64,000 nt of DNA, from assembly GCF_030704535.1 (NCBI RefSeq), contig NC_081812.1, positions 14,915,001 to 14,979,000 on the forward strand. The letters run 5' to 3'. The stretch is from Vitis vinifera (Eukaryota > Streptophyta > Magnoliopsida > Vitales > Vitaceae). The notes under the pieces are model-generated. The model was not told where the DNA came from, did not search any database, and worked only from the letters and a program-made list of their open reading frames with translations. Shown here one piece after another: positions 1-12,417 of this stretch (its first letter is position 1; every line of letters starts with the position of its first letter). Position numbers and translations under genes: made by a program.

Positions 1-834
1 CCTCTCCCGAAACACCAAGATCTCCCCCATTCTCCAGCTATCTCTATAAAACTCCCTATTTCCCCTTTAGATCATCTCCCAGATATTACCTCAATCTTCC
101 CTTCTCATGCTAGCCTTCCACCTACTCCCTACTTAGACCAGATCATCATTTGAAGTTTCAACCACCACCATGGCGGGGTAGTCACGTCCAAGGCCACACG
201 TCCTATGCATGAAGCTTCATGGAAGTCAGTCCCCCACTCGCTCAAGGCGCTGCCAACTCCTCCGGGTGGTAAGAAAACATCATTCTAATGCTATAAAAGC
301 AATAAAAAAAAATTAATACCATTTGTTTTTTAAAAGGGGTCGACAAATATGCCCATCTTCAGTAGAGTTTGCAAGTACAAAGAATGTGAACATCGAAATT
401 AAATGAGAGTGTGAATAATGAGTATAACGAAGTGAACTCTACCGAAGAAAAAAAAAGACCCCTAAAGGTATCAAAGTAGAACACAAACTCACCCAAACCA
501 ATAGATGAACAAAAAGGGCTCTAAAATCCTAAGAGAAAAGTGGATCTCTCAAAGTGCCTTTGAAGTCGCGCTAAGGATCTGGACTCCCTCTAAGACGTCT
601 CCAAAAGTGACTCGAAAAAAACATATCAGGGACAACATGACCAAAATATGTGTCGTGAACTCAACGAACTATGTCATGTGTAGTAGAAGGGGAAATCTAG
701 AAGAACATGATGAATAAGCGATAAGCACAAGGTAAAAAGGTGAGGAAAACCGATGACGAATGTAAAATCGTGAAAGTAAGATGCGCAATGCCAGTAAATA
801 TGAATGTCAGGAGCCATGACTATGAATGACAAGA
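1..834. other. Non-coding flank with a possible first-exon remnant
   Basis: I find no supportable gene here. A TATA-like stretch (CTCTATAAAACT, about 43-54) is followed by an ATG at 219 that opens 16 codons and then meets a GT donor-like sequence at 269. This resembles a first exon, but no continuation exon is recognisable downstream. A nearer ATG at about 171 stops after three codons. It may be the decayed front of a gene or a captured fragment. Confidence 0.2.
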
Positions 835-1735
835 CTGAGGAAAAGCGACTCTGAACGCTAAAATGAGGAAATATGGTGACTCTTAATGTTTGAATGAGTA
901 TGCACAACAGCTCTGAACGTCAAAACTAAGGGAAGATGGTGGCTCGAAATGCCAAACTGAAGACACGGCTCTAAACGCCTAAAACTGATGAAAGTGACTC
1001 TAAATAGTATGAATGACTCTGAATGCTAAACTAAAAGAAAATGACAACCCTAAATGCTAGCAATGTGGCTCTGAACACCGAACTAAAAGAGAAAGACAAC
1101 TCTAAATGCTAGGGACTCTGAATGCTAGAAATGTGGCTCTGAACACCAAACCGTGGAGAGATAGTGACTCTGAACACCAAGCTGAAGATGTTGCTCTAAA
1201 TGCTAAAATAAAGAAGATGAAGACTTTGAACGCCAAATTGAAGAAAAGATGGTGGCTCTGAACGCCGAAACTGTGAAGAGATGGTGGCTCTGAATGCCTA
1301 AGCTGAGAAAATGATGGTGGCTCTAAACGCCGAAATTGAGAAGAGATGGTGGCTTTGAACGCCTAAATTGAGAAGAGATGGTGACTCTGAACACCCAAAC
1401 TGAGAAGATGGTGGTGGCTCTGAACGCCGAAATTGAGAAGAGATGGCTCTGAACGCCCAAGCTGAGAAGATGGTGGCTCTGAATGTCCAAACTGAGAAGA
1501 CGGTGGTGGCTTTGATCGTCAAAACTGAGAAGAGATGGAGGCTCTGAACACCCAAAACTGAGAAGAGATGGTGGCTCTGAACGCCCAAACTGAGAAGATG
1601 GTGGCTCTGAACGCCAAAACTAAGAAAAAATGGTGGCTATGAATGCCGAAACTAAAAAGATATGGTGGCTCTGGACGCCCGAACTGAGAAGATGGTGGTG
1701 GCTCTGGACACCGAGGTCTTCTCGCTAATCGCTAT
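835..1735. repeat. Degenerate minisatellite, unit about 30-34 bp
   Basis: The motif TGGCTCTGAACGCC, followed by a short A-rich spacer and GAGAAGATGG, recurs more than twenty times. Units are irregular before about 1200 and more uniform from 1240 to 1720. Open frames of about 100 codons crossing it are by-products of the repeat. The array abuts the segment that is duplicated at 5.4 kb. Alternatively it could be the subterminal repeat zone of a CACTA-type transposon, which carries similar short motifs. Confidence 0.75.
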
Positions 1736-1803
1736 TAGTGCAAATGTCAAATCTGAACAACAAAGCTCAGTGACGGATGTCATTTTTGTAGGGACCCCTC
1801 CCC

Positions 1804-1914
1804 ACACGTGGCACACATCTCCTAATGACACGTGGCACACATCTCCTAATAACACGTGGCACACATTCTCATCCGGATCAGCCTCATCCGGATTTCCCCA
1901 AGAGTACACGTGGC
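1804..1914. promoter_or_regulatory. Four ACACGTGGC (ABRE/G-box) sites in the solo LTR
   Basis: ACACGTGGC occurs at 1804, 1828 and 1852, exactly 24 bp apart within a tandem repeat, and again at 1906. This is the consensus ABRE/G-box core bound by plant bZIP factors. Its clustering at the LTR edge suggests a stress- or ABA-responsive U3 region. The binding is inferred from motif identity only. Confidence 0.45.
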
Positions 1915-2410
1915 GCGCTTCTCCTATCCGGACTCCCTCAAGGAGAGGCACACGACACTCACAAACATAACATCCGGACGACTGCCACAGCGCATCCGGA
2001 CGATCGTTATACACTATCCGGGTATGTTTGTCCGGATCATTGACTGAAGTAAGCAAGTCTTACACGTTATCACAATAGCCTGCCATGACCCACGTTCCGC
2101 CACCTGCAGGGTGAAAGGACAAGAATGAAGTGACGACAAGTCACTTCCTACGATCACTTCCCACGATTTCTGACAGTCGCAGCAACTACCACGATCTCTG
2201 TCAGCCGCCCGTAGGGTGATGATGGCCCTATCGCCACCTAGTGTCATCATGACAACACAAAATATTTCCCTACCATTAAAGAGAGAAACAAAGCTTCTGA
2301 TACTATATATATGAACCTTCACACAAAAAGGAAAGTAAGCTTGCTATACCTAGTAAAAGGCCAACTGATTTGTCTCCCTCTAACCATGGCTGACAAAACC
2401 ATCGGAGGGT

Positions 2411-2435
2411 GCGTCCGGACACCCTGTCCGGACGC
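2411..2435. repeat. Perfect 11-bp-stem hairpin in the solo LTR
   Basis: GCGTCCGGACA, CCC, then TGTCCGGACGC form an exact inverted repeat with a three-base loop. Each arm also contains the palindrome TCCGGA. The hairpin is followed by CCTTTT. Confidence 0.7.
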
Positions 2436-3050
2436 CTTTTGCAGATAGTACGATTGAATCAAGAATCTATATTGGTTGAGATCGTGCGTCCACCCATTTG
2501 GCAACTACGTGGATCACCAGAGACGCGAGACCTCAACAATTTTGACATCCAGCTGATGGCTGTGTATGCAGCAGTGTTTTCAGACACCACTTGTAGCTGT
2601 TATATACACTTATACTCATAGTATTTGGAAAAAGTAATAGACTTTACTCCCACGTGTTTTAGAACTTCATCCCTTCCCGTTCACAACCTCGTGCATCATT
2701 ATGCCTTACTTACGCTTATTAAAAACTAACGCTTTTTTTATCTCGTCCAAAATTTTTCATTCAAATTTCAACCTTAATTTAAATTTAGATCGAACTAATT
2801 TTGAATTGACAATTTTAAAATAAAAATTTTCATACGCTTTTAAATTATGACATCTATCATTTTTTATTTTTGGTTTTACATGATATTCCATGGCTACTTG
2901 GGATTTTCGTGTGTAATTGTAAAGTGTGATATCATCAAATTTGATTTTATTTAATTTTGGTTTTTTACTTAATAAGTTGCTAATCGATTTTTTTAATAAG
3001 CATTTTGGGACAAAAGTATTGTTCTTTAATAAGTTTAGAGCAATGTTTTT

Positions 3051-3550
3051 AGAATCAAGCCGGTCATTAAACCAGAAAGGTTATTGGTTCATGATTCACT
3101 AGTCAAATCATGATCCAATCAATAACGTCATAAAATTATATTTTATTATTTTATATTATTAAAATTAAAAAAAAAATTATATCTAAATTTTTATAATATC
3201 TATCAAAATTATGATCAACAAATAAAAATAACACATTAAATCATAAATATAAAAGTAATAAAACATAAAAAATAAATTTAAAAAAATAAAAATTGAGCAG
3301 CTACTGCCATTGCACAGGCTAGAGAGGGAAGGGGGTGTTACAGTGGTGGGAGCCTATCGCGACGCGTTGGGGGCGGACGACAACTGCTGCAGATAGAAGA
3401 ATGAGGGTTTGGAAGGAGGTCCTCCAAAACGATGTCGTTTTGATGCTGAAAAAAAAAAAAAAAAAGTAAATTTAATTGAACCGTTTCTGGTTCACCGATT
3501 GGACTGTCGATTCAACCGGTATAATCCCAATTCAACCTATTTCCGGTATA
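3051..3550. repeat. Possible short transposon remnant rich in CCGGT/AACC motifs
   Basis: About 500 bp begins around GCCGGTCATTAAACCAGAAA and ends around CGATTCAACCGGTATAATCC. The two ends carry related AACCAGAAA/TTTCTGGTT motifs in opposite orientation. The middle holds a GC-richer stretch and a 7-bp-arm palindrome (AAAACGA-TG-TCGTTTT). The inverted termini are imperfect and I find no clear target-site duplication, so this is tentative. Confidence 0.3.
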
Positions 3551-5404
3551 ATCATACTAATGTATAAATTTTATGATATGAATATGAAAATGGTCATTAT
3601 ATGGGTATGAAAAATACAGGTAACAAGGGTTAAAAAAAAAACAAACAAACAAACAAACACACAAAACAAAATATAAATATATGAAAAATAAATATAAAAT
3701 AAATAAACTATTAAAGGGTAAGAAAGTTTTTATATTTGTCAAATATATGGAATCTTAACTCATTGATACAAATAATACAACAAATTATTGGTACAATTAT
3801 GTACATGGTTCTTAGAACTTCACTTTCATATTAAAATCTGACCTCTATTTCAATGAATAAGAGCATCTCTATTTAAAAAAAAAACATTTAAAATTATTTA
3901 TTTTGTTTAATATTTTAACTAGATCAATAATTAATATTTGAGGAAAATTTAATATTGGAAATTTTTTTAATATATATATATATATATATATATCCAAGAT
4001 CAAAATAATATATAAGATTAAATTAATTAATTTATTCCTTGTTTTTAAAATAAAAAATGAACACATGCAAATGTGACGTTTTCCACTATAAATATCTTAA
4101 TTTTTTTAATATATAACAATAATAATGAAAAAATTAAAAGAGTTGTTCTTTGAGCTAATAAGTTTTTATTTTTCAACAATTTCCATTCTTATTAAATAAT
4201 AATAATAAGAGCACGATGATCTAAACTCAATTTTGATTAAATTAGAATAATATCTATTAAGGGTCTCTTCAAAATTTAGGAAATACCTTTTAAAAAAAAT
4301 ACTTAGCTGAAAAAATACTTAATATGATTCTCCAAAAAACATCATTAATTAAATTCTTCGAATAAAAATACTACTAAACACATTCTAAAACTATTTTTAA
4401 AAATAAGAAAGTAACATAATAATATAATTTTAATAAATCATTAATAGTTGAGTAACAGGGCATTTAACAAGTATTTTATTATTTTTGTAGTTTATAAATC
4501 AAATTATAAATAAATAAATAAATTTAATAATATATTATTTTTGAAATTTTAATAATGTATGGAGTTGATTCTACATGCTTAATTGGCTTCCATTCGGATT
4601 TCGTTGAAAGTGGGGCATCAACTTGGATTATAATGTCTTATCTTTATATTTTTTTTGTTCTGACTTTTTATGAGTTCCTAATAGTAAAATCCTCGTTTTA
4701 ATATCATCAAATGTCAATTTGTACAAACATATTCCAATTCCATCTTGATAAACCCAAATCAAAATTGCACATTTATTTAATAAAAAACAATCTTATAAAA
4801 ACAATTCAAGTTTCATACACGCAACAATTAAATCTATTGTTCTAAAATAATAAAAAATAATATCTAAAACATATGATCGAAAGTAGCACTTATCTAATTA
4901 AAAAATGATAATTTACTTTGACAAAAAATATACATAAAATCCTATTTTTTAGACCGATATATAAAATTTAGATATTATATGGTTGAATTCTTATTCTATG
5001 GTTTTTTTTTTTTTTTTAAATGTGTATGGAAACACCATTATTCAATCCACTTGCCAAATTGGATGGTACGGCATTCAAGAGGGTGTCCTCGAACTAAGAA
5101 AACGATGCTAAGCATCACAAGGGAAAAAAAGTCTTTGGCAAAACATGGTTATAAATATAACGTCTTTGGGCATCTGCCTCCACCGAACACCCCCACTTGG
5201 AACACAAAAGTCCATGCATTATAACGACCAAAATCAAAATGAATCATTTCCAAATACACCCCATCTCAATCCCCATCAACACCAATCATCTATCACAGTA
5301 GTTGAATTTCATGTCCCAAGATCTTATTTGAGTGTACGGAATGCAAGTGGGTATCATCAAGGAGAGGGACAACCTAGACAGGCAATGTGATGGTCTTCTC
5401 ACTT
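3551..5404. other. AT-rich non-coding DNA
   Basis: No coding signal is seen. The stretch is strongly AT-rich, with homopolymers and a (TA)n tract near 3971-3992. Confidence 0.6.
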
Positions 5405-5940
5405 TTAGTGCAAATGTCAAATCTGAACAACAAAGCTCAGTGGCGGATGTCATTTTGACATCCAACTGATGCCTGTGTATGCAGCAGTGTTTTCAGACGC
5501 CACTTGTAGTTGTTATTTACACTTGTACTCATAGTATTTGGAAAAAGCAATAGACTTTACTCCCACGTGTTTTAGAACTTCATCCCTTCCCGTTCAACCT
5601 CGTGCATCATTATGCCTTGCTTACGCTTTTTTCTCTCGTCCAAAATTTTTCATTCAAATTTCAACCTTAATTTAAATTTACATCCAACTAATTTTGAATT
5701 GATAATTTTAAAATAAAAATTTTCATATTCTTTTTAAATTATGACATCTATCACTTTTGATTTTTGATTTTAGAGGGATGTTACATGGTTGCTTGTGATT
5801 TTTAATGCAATACTAAGTGTGACACCTTCAAATTTAGTTTTGTTTAGTCTTGGCTCTTCATTAAACAAGTTGCTAATCGATTTTTTTAATAAGTGTCTTG
5901 GGACAAAAGTGTTGTTCTTTAGTAAGTTTAGAGGATAAAA
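5405..5940. repeat. Segmental duplicate, copy 2 (holds the empty LTR site)
   Basis: This segment is homologous to 1737-1786 joined to 2539-3060. It carries a single ATTTT at about 5452-5456, where copy 1 has the 752-bp LTR. Small substitutions and deletions separate the copies, including loss of a short stretch after CGCTT. Confidence 0.8.
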
Positions 5941-8900
5941 TGTTGAGTTTTAAATGTGAAAGAATAAAGTGTAAAATATATTTTAAAATAATTAATATTT
6001 TGTATAATTTATATTATCTTTTATTATTTAGATATTATATTTTAATGATATAGATATTTAACCATTTAAGATACTGTATTTAATTAATATGTGCCTATTT
6101 TATAAATTTTTTCAATAAGTATGTGAAAACATTTTTTTTTTCCTAAAAATATTAGGGGAATAAGTATATTTTTAAAAATACCTTGAAAAATAATGTTTTT
6201 ACACCAATTGTATAGAAATTTTTTTTTCCATTTAAATTTTATTATAAAACATCGATGTTGACATGATTGGGTTTAATTTGACGTATAAAACCAATATTAT
6301 TAACATTGATTTTAGCATATAAATTAAAACCGTAATTATCAACATTGGTTATATTATTATAATATTTGCTTTAGAGTAAATTTGAAGTAGGTTTAAAATC
6401 AACGTAGATATCATCGATCCCAATGCATGTGCAAAACCACATTTGATAGAGCATATTTTATAATAGTTTTTCAAAGATTCAAAACCATAATCGATGATAT
6501 TTCTTAAAGTTTTCTAAACCTAACGTTGAACTGAAGGTTTTAAATGTTGGCTTTACTATACATAAAAACAGAAACAAAATAGTTGTGACATGACCTAGAA
6601 GTATTCCTTTGACAATGAGAGCCACTTTATTCCAAAGGATGAATCATTTAAAATCACTCCTTAACTCAATTGTCGGCATAAAAATGACGGTCCCCTTAGT
6701 TTCTGACAAAAGGGCAGACAATGTGATGACTTTCCTGGTGACGGTCTATCTCAATGTCGTACCACGTATGCAACCCAACTCTGGAAATTTGCGGGTTCAT
6801 ACTTCGCTCTCCATCACTTTCATATTTCTTAATTTCTGGTGTTCATAACGTAGTTGTTGATTTATTTGTGGTGTTAAAGTCCTCTAAATTTCGTGTAAAT
6901 CATTTCTATTTTCTCTCGGGATGGGTGTGTTTTGACTTATAAATTATAAAAAATAACATTTTATTAAAAATAATTCAAATTTTATATATTTATTAATAAA
7001 AAAATAATGTATATATCATTAAAAAAAATAGTATTTATATCACGTGTTTGTATTATCAAATTAATTAAATTGATTATGAATTGAAGTGTAATTCATATTA
7101 AAAAACAATTCATTTCAATTTAATTAAATCTAATTTTTAATTTGAGGTACTCAACCAAAACCTAATTTAATATCATTATTTTAAACTCAAATTTGTTAAG
7201 TTAAAATTCGAGTTAATCAGATTGATTGAGTTGTATAACTTAAAATTTGTTCATTGTAATTTTAAAAATACTTTATATGTATATATAGTAAATGAGATAA
7301 AATTTCAAACAACAATAAAAAATAAAAATAAAAAACTTATATATTTTTATTTAAAAAATGAAAAAATATATATAATATAAATATAATTTGAGATTTTTGC
7401 CTTTAAAGTCTAAAAACACAAATATCATTATACTACATAATAAATATTATAAAAACACTAAATTAAATTGGGTTTAAGTTAGAGTTAGATTATTTGAATC
7501 TTGACCAAACCTAACTCAAATTAAGTTTAAGTTAGTTGAGAAAACTTAACCAGCCCAAACAACCTAACCTACCCAAATTACACCTTAATTTATATAGTTA
7601 AATATAGTACTTTTAATGAAAAAGTAGAAAAAAGTTTTAAAAAGTAGTTTTTGAAAACTATTTTTTTATTATTTTATATAATGAAAATTTGTTTAAAAAT
7701 TTAAAATATTTTTAATATATATAATATTTTATTTTTATAAATGATCCTGAAAAAATAAGTCACAACAAAGAAAACACATCCTCTATTTTTAATTGTCAAA
7801 CATGATATATTAAAACACATGTATCACAACACATCCTTCACTTTTTTTCTTTCCTTTTTTCTAGTTCTCGATGTCATGAACACTGAATGGAAACATAAAA
7901 ATAAAAGCAATTTCAATTTGTAATCGAAACAACTGAAGAATATTTTTGGCAACAACTTTGCAGTTGAGTAGGCCACCTAACTCAACATAAAATGTGTTGG
8001 TCATATATCAGCCTCTTATTTTATTCTTTAAATTTAAAGTTATAAAAATGTGGACTCATTTAGGGTACATGTGATACGAGCATTTGTATAAAAAAATTGT
8101 CACGCCTTTTAAATTTTATACATTTGTATTGCTAAGAGAGTCAAATTCTATCCTATTCATTCAGATTTTATAGATTCATCGCAATTATTTAAAAGAAGAA
8201 AAATAAAAAATGAAAAAAAAAAATCTATTTATCAGTAATTGCATAAGGCCATAAGAAGACTTCAGTGAACAAGTCAAACGCGCCGCTACCGGCACCGCCG
8301 AAACCGGGAAGCTAATTAACTAATAAATCTTTATCCCGCTGTTGACTTACGGGGCAGTTGTGACTCATGGAAAATGACTATTTTTTTTTTAACTCTATAA
8401 AATTTGAATTCAAATGGATTTTATTGTTAGGCTAGTGGATATTGTCACCAGCCTCATTAGATGATAATTTTTTAATTGTCTGAGACAATAATTTTTACCT
8501 CGTTAATTTCTAAAAAATTTAAAATAATGTGTAAATTTTTGTCAAGAATAATGGTCTTAAAAAGAAAATAAGAGTTAAGAAACGGTTTAACATTTTAATA
8601 CTAATTCTCCTGTCCACATTTTTTATTTATATTTTTATATTTTTACGTTGAAATTAAATATGAAAAAAAAAAAAATCTTCAGAATTTAGTTGTATTTGAT
8701 GTTGAGAGTTACCTAATTTGAACCGAAAAAATAACGTCCATTGCAAGGAAAAAATGACGAATGTCCAAAAATAGTCGAAAAAAAGTGAAAAGCACGTGTT
8801 AGAGGGTGGATTTGAGTATTTCTAAGGTGGGTGTATAGGAGGTAGCACCCAGCCTAGGTTCTACCTAGAAACTAATTTGAAGGGGCTCGGTAAATAGCCG

Positions 8901-11900
8901 TCAAAGAAGACCCAAAACGTAAATAAATCAATAACCTAACAGTAACAGTTATGCTGATTACTATGAATTGACATTAATATTAGAATGGATGGTCGAACGC
9001 TTCACACATCCGGGATGGTTGGAAGTCAACTGAGGGAGAGGAGGAGGTCCCGGTCCCAGTCAGCATGCGAAGCGTTCAAGTAGCAATTGTGAGGGTGGGG
9101 CCATTGCCAGGTGTCATCTCGTCACGCTTCCCTTGCCGCCAAGGACATTGCCTCCCTGTCATCACTACGTTTTTCTCCCTTTTGGTTCGTATCGTACACG
9201 CCACTCTTTAGAGTTTGTGTTCACATTGTATTAACGATATGAAACAAGGGCTTTGCCTTACAGGTTACGGTTCAGTTGAGGAGGGGAATGAAACAAGGCT
9301 GTTGGCATAGTTAGTAAACCCCACCATCGGTTTAATTGATCCAACCGTCTATTGGTCACATCTCCAAAGCATCTGATGGGTTACCACTGGATCAACCTCC
9401 TTACCATTATATTAATTATTTAATAATCAAGTTAATGAAATTCCAAAATAAAAATAAAAATGATGATATATAAAATTGATGAAACGTAAATAAAATAGAA
9501 AATAAAATTTTGTTTGTAATAATTAAATATTATAATTTTATTATAAAATAAAATAATATGAAACACTTTGAAATTTTAATTATATAATCATTATAATTAT
9601 TTTTAATTTGAATAACATACAAACTATTTATTTATTATATCATATGGATACAATGACTCCACCATAATTTAATTATCAAATATTCGGTCGTATTGTAATC
9701 TGATACGAAAACAATACCTTTCAACCGTCCTATCAGTTTCTGATCCTTCCGAGAAAGGCAAAGGGTGAAAGGCATGGACAGCCTATAATAATCACACGAA
9801 CGATAACAGAAGAAGTCCAACAAAAAATTGATGGGTGGAAAAGGCAAAAGCAAAAGCAGAAAAAGTTCAATTGGATGACCTGAACGCAATCGAGAATGAA
9901 GTATTAGGAAGCTTTAGATTTTTGTGGGCTGTAGTTACCATTTTTTCATTTGTCCAACTTGGCAGTCTGTCTGACCTATTCCATTGCCTCATCACTCCGC
10001 ACGTATTTCTCTTTCTTGGTATGAATTAATCCATTTTTTATATTTTGACTTTTAAGAAGTCTGGAAAAATACAGATCATAAATCATCGCACTTCAATTAA
10101 AAAACTTTTAGAAAGTAACATATTGACTTGGCGACCCCCCCGCCCCCCTCCTCCCCACGCCTACCCTTGACAGGACAAATGAAGAATTATTGGATTGGAA
10201 AATCTTGTTTCTCAAGCAGCCAAGCTTCACTGCTTCAGAGTGTGAATGGAATTCGAAATTTACTATGTTGCTAAAAGACATAACGAAATTCAAAATTTGC
10301 CAGTGGCTTGGAGACCAAACATCGGCCACCAGTGATGGACCATCATCACCTTGCTGGAGGGAGGCTCCTGGTCGAGTCATATACTAACAAACTGCTCCAT
10401 TGGTTTTGAATACTTGATTTATATTGACCAACAGTAATAATAAAAATACTGAAGATGCATTGTGGTCAATTTTCATGGCATGTTATTTCATTGTTTGAGG
10501 CAACAATGGGAGCTAATGACGATTTTAACTTGGACGGTTTAACACATTCAGTTCAACGAGCCATTCTCAGCCCACAACAAAGAATGTTCTAATAAGAAAA
10601 CAACGGGGAACAAATTTTTAAAATTTCTTCCTTCTTTTTCCTGTTATATCCTTAGACATGAATGGAAAGAATCAACAGAAAATATAGCATCCCCACTACA
10701 ACTATGGAAAAAGGAATAGGAAAAATATGAGCATCTACTTTTCTAAACGATGGACCACGGCTCATTATGGTGACACGGTTTCCCTTTGGTATAGCCGTAT
10801 AGGTCGTTCATTTCCAAGTATTATAAATTTCATGCATTATTTTTTTTTTTTTGATAATTTCACCAAAATTGGTTACCTAAATAAAACCACTTATAAGTTG
10901 TAATGGGAGACAGTCTGGTAATTACAAGTTTATAATAGCAGGCCAAGCTCTGATCCCCGAGCTTTTGCAAATAAGATGATTAATAACTGCTATGATGGTA
11001 ATCATGTCCTGAAATTTTGATAATTCTTTTAGACCAATATGAAAATAGGAGTGTTAATCAAATCACAAAAAAAAAAAAAAAAAAAAAATTAATGCGATTC
11101 AACGATTCCTATGTTCACAGAGGATATCAACACTCAATAATTTACTAATCAGAATAAATGAGAAGAGTTATAATGGTAAATCTCTTTAAAAAAACTCTCA
11201 ATTGCTATCAAACTACAAAAAAAATTATATGAGAATCGAGTTGATTGGGCAGCTTGACCCATAATATTTTAAGCAAAACACAATAAAATTGATTTAAACA
11301 AAGATGAAGGAAGAGAAATTGCAAAAGGGCTGTTGTTGGAACATGAATTTCTTCTTATTTGATTAAGGCTGTGTTCTCTGTTTGTTGTTTGTTTTTGTGT
11401 TTGTAAGGTCAAACGAAGCTTCTATCTCACAATCTTTGTTTGATGAGATATTTGCTTACGTGGTATCTGTTCGATGAGAAATTGTAGTTTTCCTCGGGAA
11501 GGAAGGAAAAGTATCATGGATCATTAGGATGGGACAACCAAAAACTCCAAGAAAGACTTGAGAGTCAATGGAGGGGGCCAACCAAACAAATAACACTACA
11601 TATGCAAAACAAAAGAATAGTGTACAAAAACCAATGATAGTTTGAACTCGATTACAAAATTGAGAAAGCAAAATCACTTGTAGGCCCCTTCACTAGTTTT
11701 TCTTTGTTTCACATTTCATGCATTCATGCATCCAAAGATTCTAACATATTCTCAGTGTTGAATCTGTGCTGGCTATCATTTCACACTCGGAAACAGACGG
11801 AAATAAAAATTAAAGAAAACAAATTTGTTTCTAAAAATAATGAAAGTATCTTTTCCTATGGGAAGTGATGATAGTTCACCGCGTTCATATTTCTTTTTAT

Positions 11901-12289
11901 AAACAAAGATGAGAGTTTAATGAATTCATCCTAAAAATAAATATGAAGTTAAGACACTTGCAAGTGAATACTATTTCTTCACCCTAGTAAGAAGAAAAGG
12001 AAATGAAATAGATTGGTCGATGCTCGTAGGAGTAAGGAATAAAAGGGTGACTGATTCCACTCAATTGGGTTGAGATTTGAGAAGGCAAGCTTAAGCTTCC
12101 CTTTCTTTGCTTTTACCCTGTTAACGAGGGATCAAGTCACATGGCAGTCAACTTTTTGGAAAATTCAACAATTTGGAAATGTATTTTTCACGTGTAACGC
12201 GTAGTCATCAGTTTACGTGGCCCTCGACGACTTTTAACCTATGTTATTCTTCTTTCCCAAGGATTCAGTGCCCGCGGAAGCGGCCCTCT
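5941..12289. other. Gene-poor AT-rich DNA
   Basis: I see no supportable gene. Short open frames (for example 6609-6942 and 9635-10387) show neither family motifs nor splice context. Slightly GC-richer patches lie near 8270-8360, 8820-9180 and 10120-10380 without a recognisable function. Poly-A and poly-T tracts are frequent. Confidence 0.55.
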
Positions 12290-12305
12290 TCCTCTATTTA
12301 ACTCC
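12290..12305 (+). promoter_or_regulatory. TATA-like element of the EXO70 gene
   Basis: CTCTATTTAACTCC lies about 120 bp upstream of the chosen ATG at 12418. It also lies inside the in-frame upstream extension that starts at 12241, which argues that the extension is not translated. Confidence 0.3.
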
Positions 12306-12417
12306 TCCCCCACCCCTCCTCCAACCTAGTCTAAACTCAACAAATACAGCCCCAACACACAATCACAAAGCCAACAAGAAAATCATACCTGATCAGTCGG
12401 GGTCTAGCTTTCCCCCA

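Larger units (their letters stand above)
1787..2538. mobile_element. Solo LTR, 752 bp, with 5-bp target-site duplication
   Basis: The block begins TGTAGGGACC and ends CCTCAACA, the TG...CA termini of an LTR. ATTTT flanks it on both sides (1782-1786 and 2539-2543). The paralogous segment at 5.4 kb reads GTCATTTTGACATCC with a single ATTTT, exactly as an unoccupied site should. No gag or pol lies next to it, so it is a solo LTR left by recombination between two LTRs. It holds a TATA-like ACTATATATATG near 2300, four ACACGTGGC boxes and eight TCCGGA palindromes. The strand of the element cannot be fixed without an internal region. The superfamily is not determined. Confidence 0.85.
1737..3060. 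repeat. Segmental duplicate, copy 1 (interrupted by a solo LTR)
   Basis: Bases 1737-1786 and 2539 to about 3060 match 5405 to about 5940 closely. The shared blocks include GTGCAAATGTCAAATCTGAA, a stretch ending GTATGCAGCAGTGTTTTCAG, CATAGTATTTGGAAAAAG and GGGACAAAAGT. The intervening 1787-2538 is absent from the other copy and is annotated separately as a solo LTR. The origin of the duplicated segment is unknown, and neither copy shows coding potential. Confidence 0.8.

Noticed and set aside
1652..2322. Several 60-134-codon frames in the minisatellite and solo LTR
   Set aside because: They arise from repeats and LTR sequence; no family motifs, and both strands are equally open.
12241..12417. 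59-codon N-terminal extension of EXO70
   Set aside because: It overlaps the probable TATA box, is low-complexity (Pro/Asn-rich), and the MPRKGMR start downstream fits the family better.
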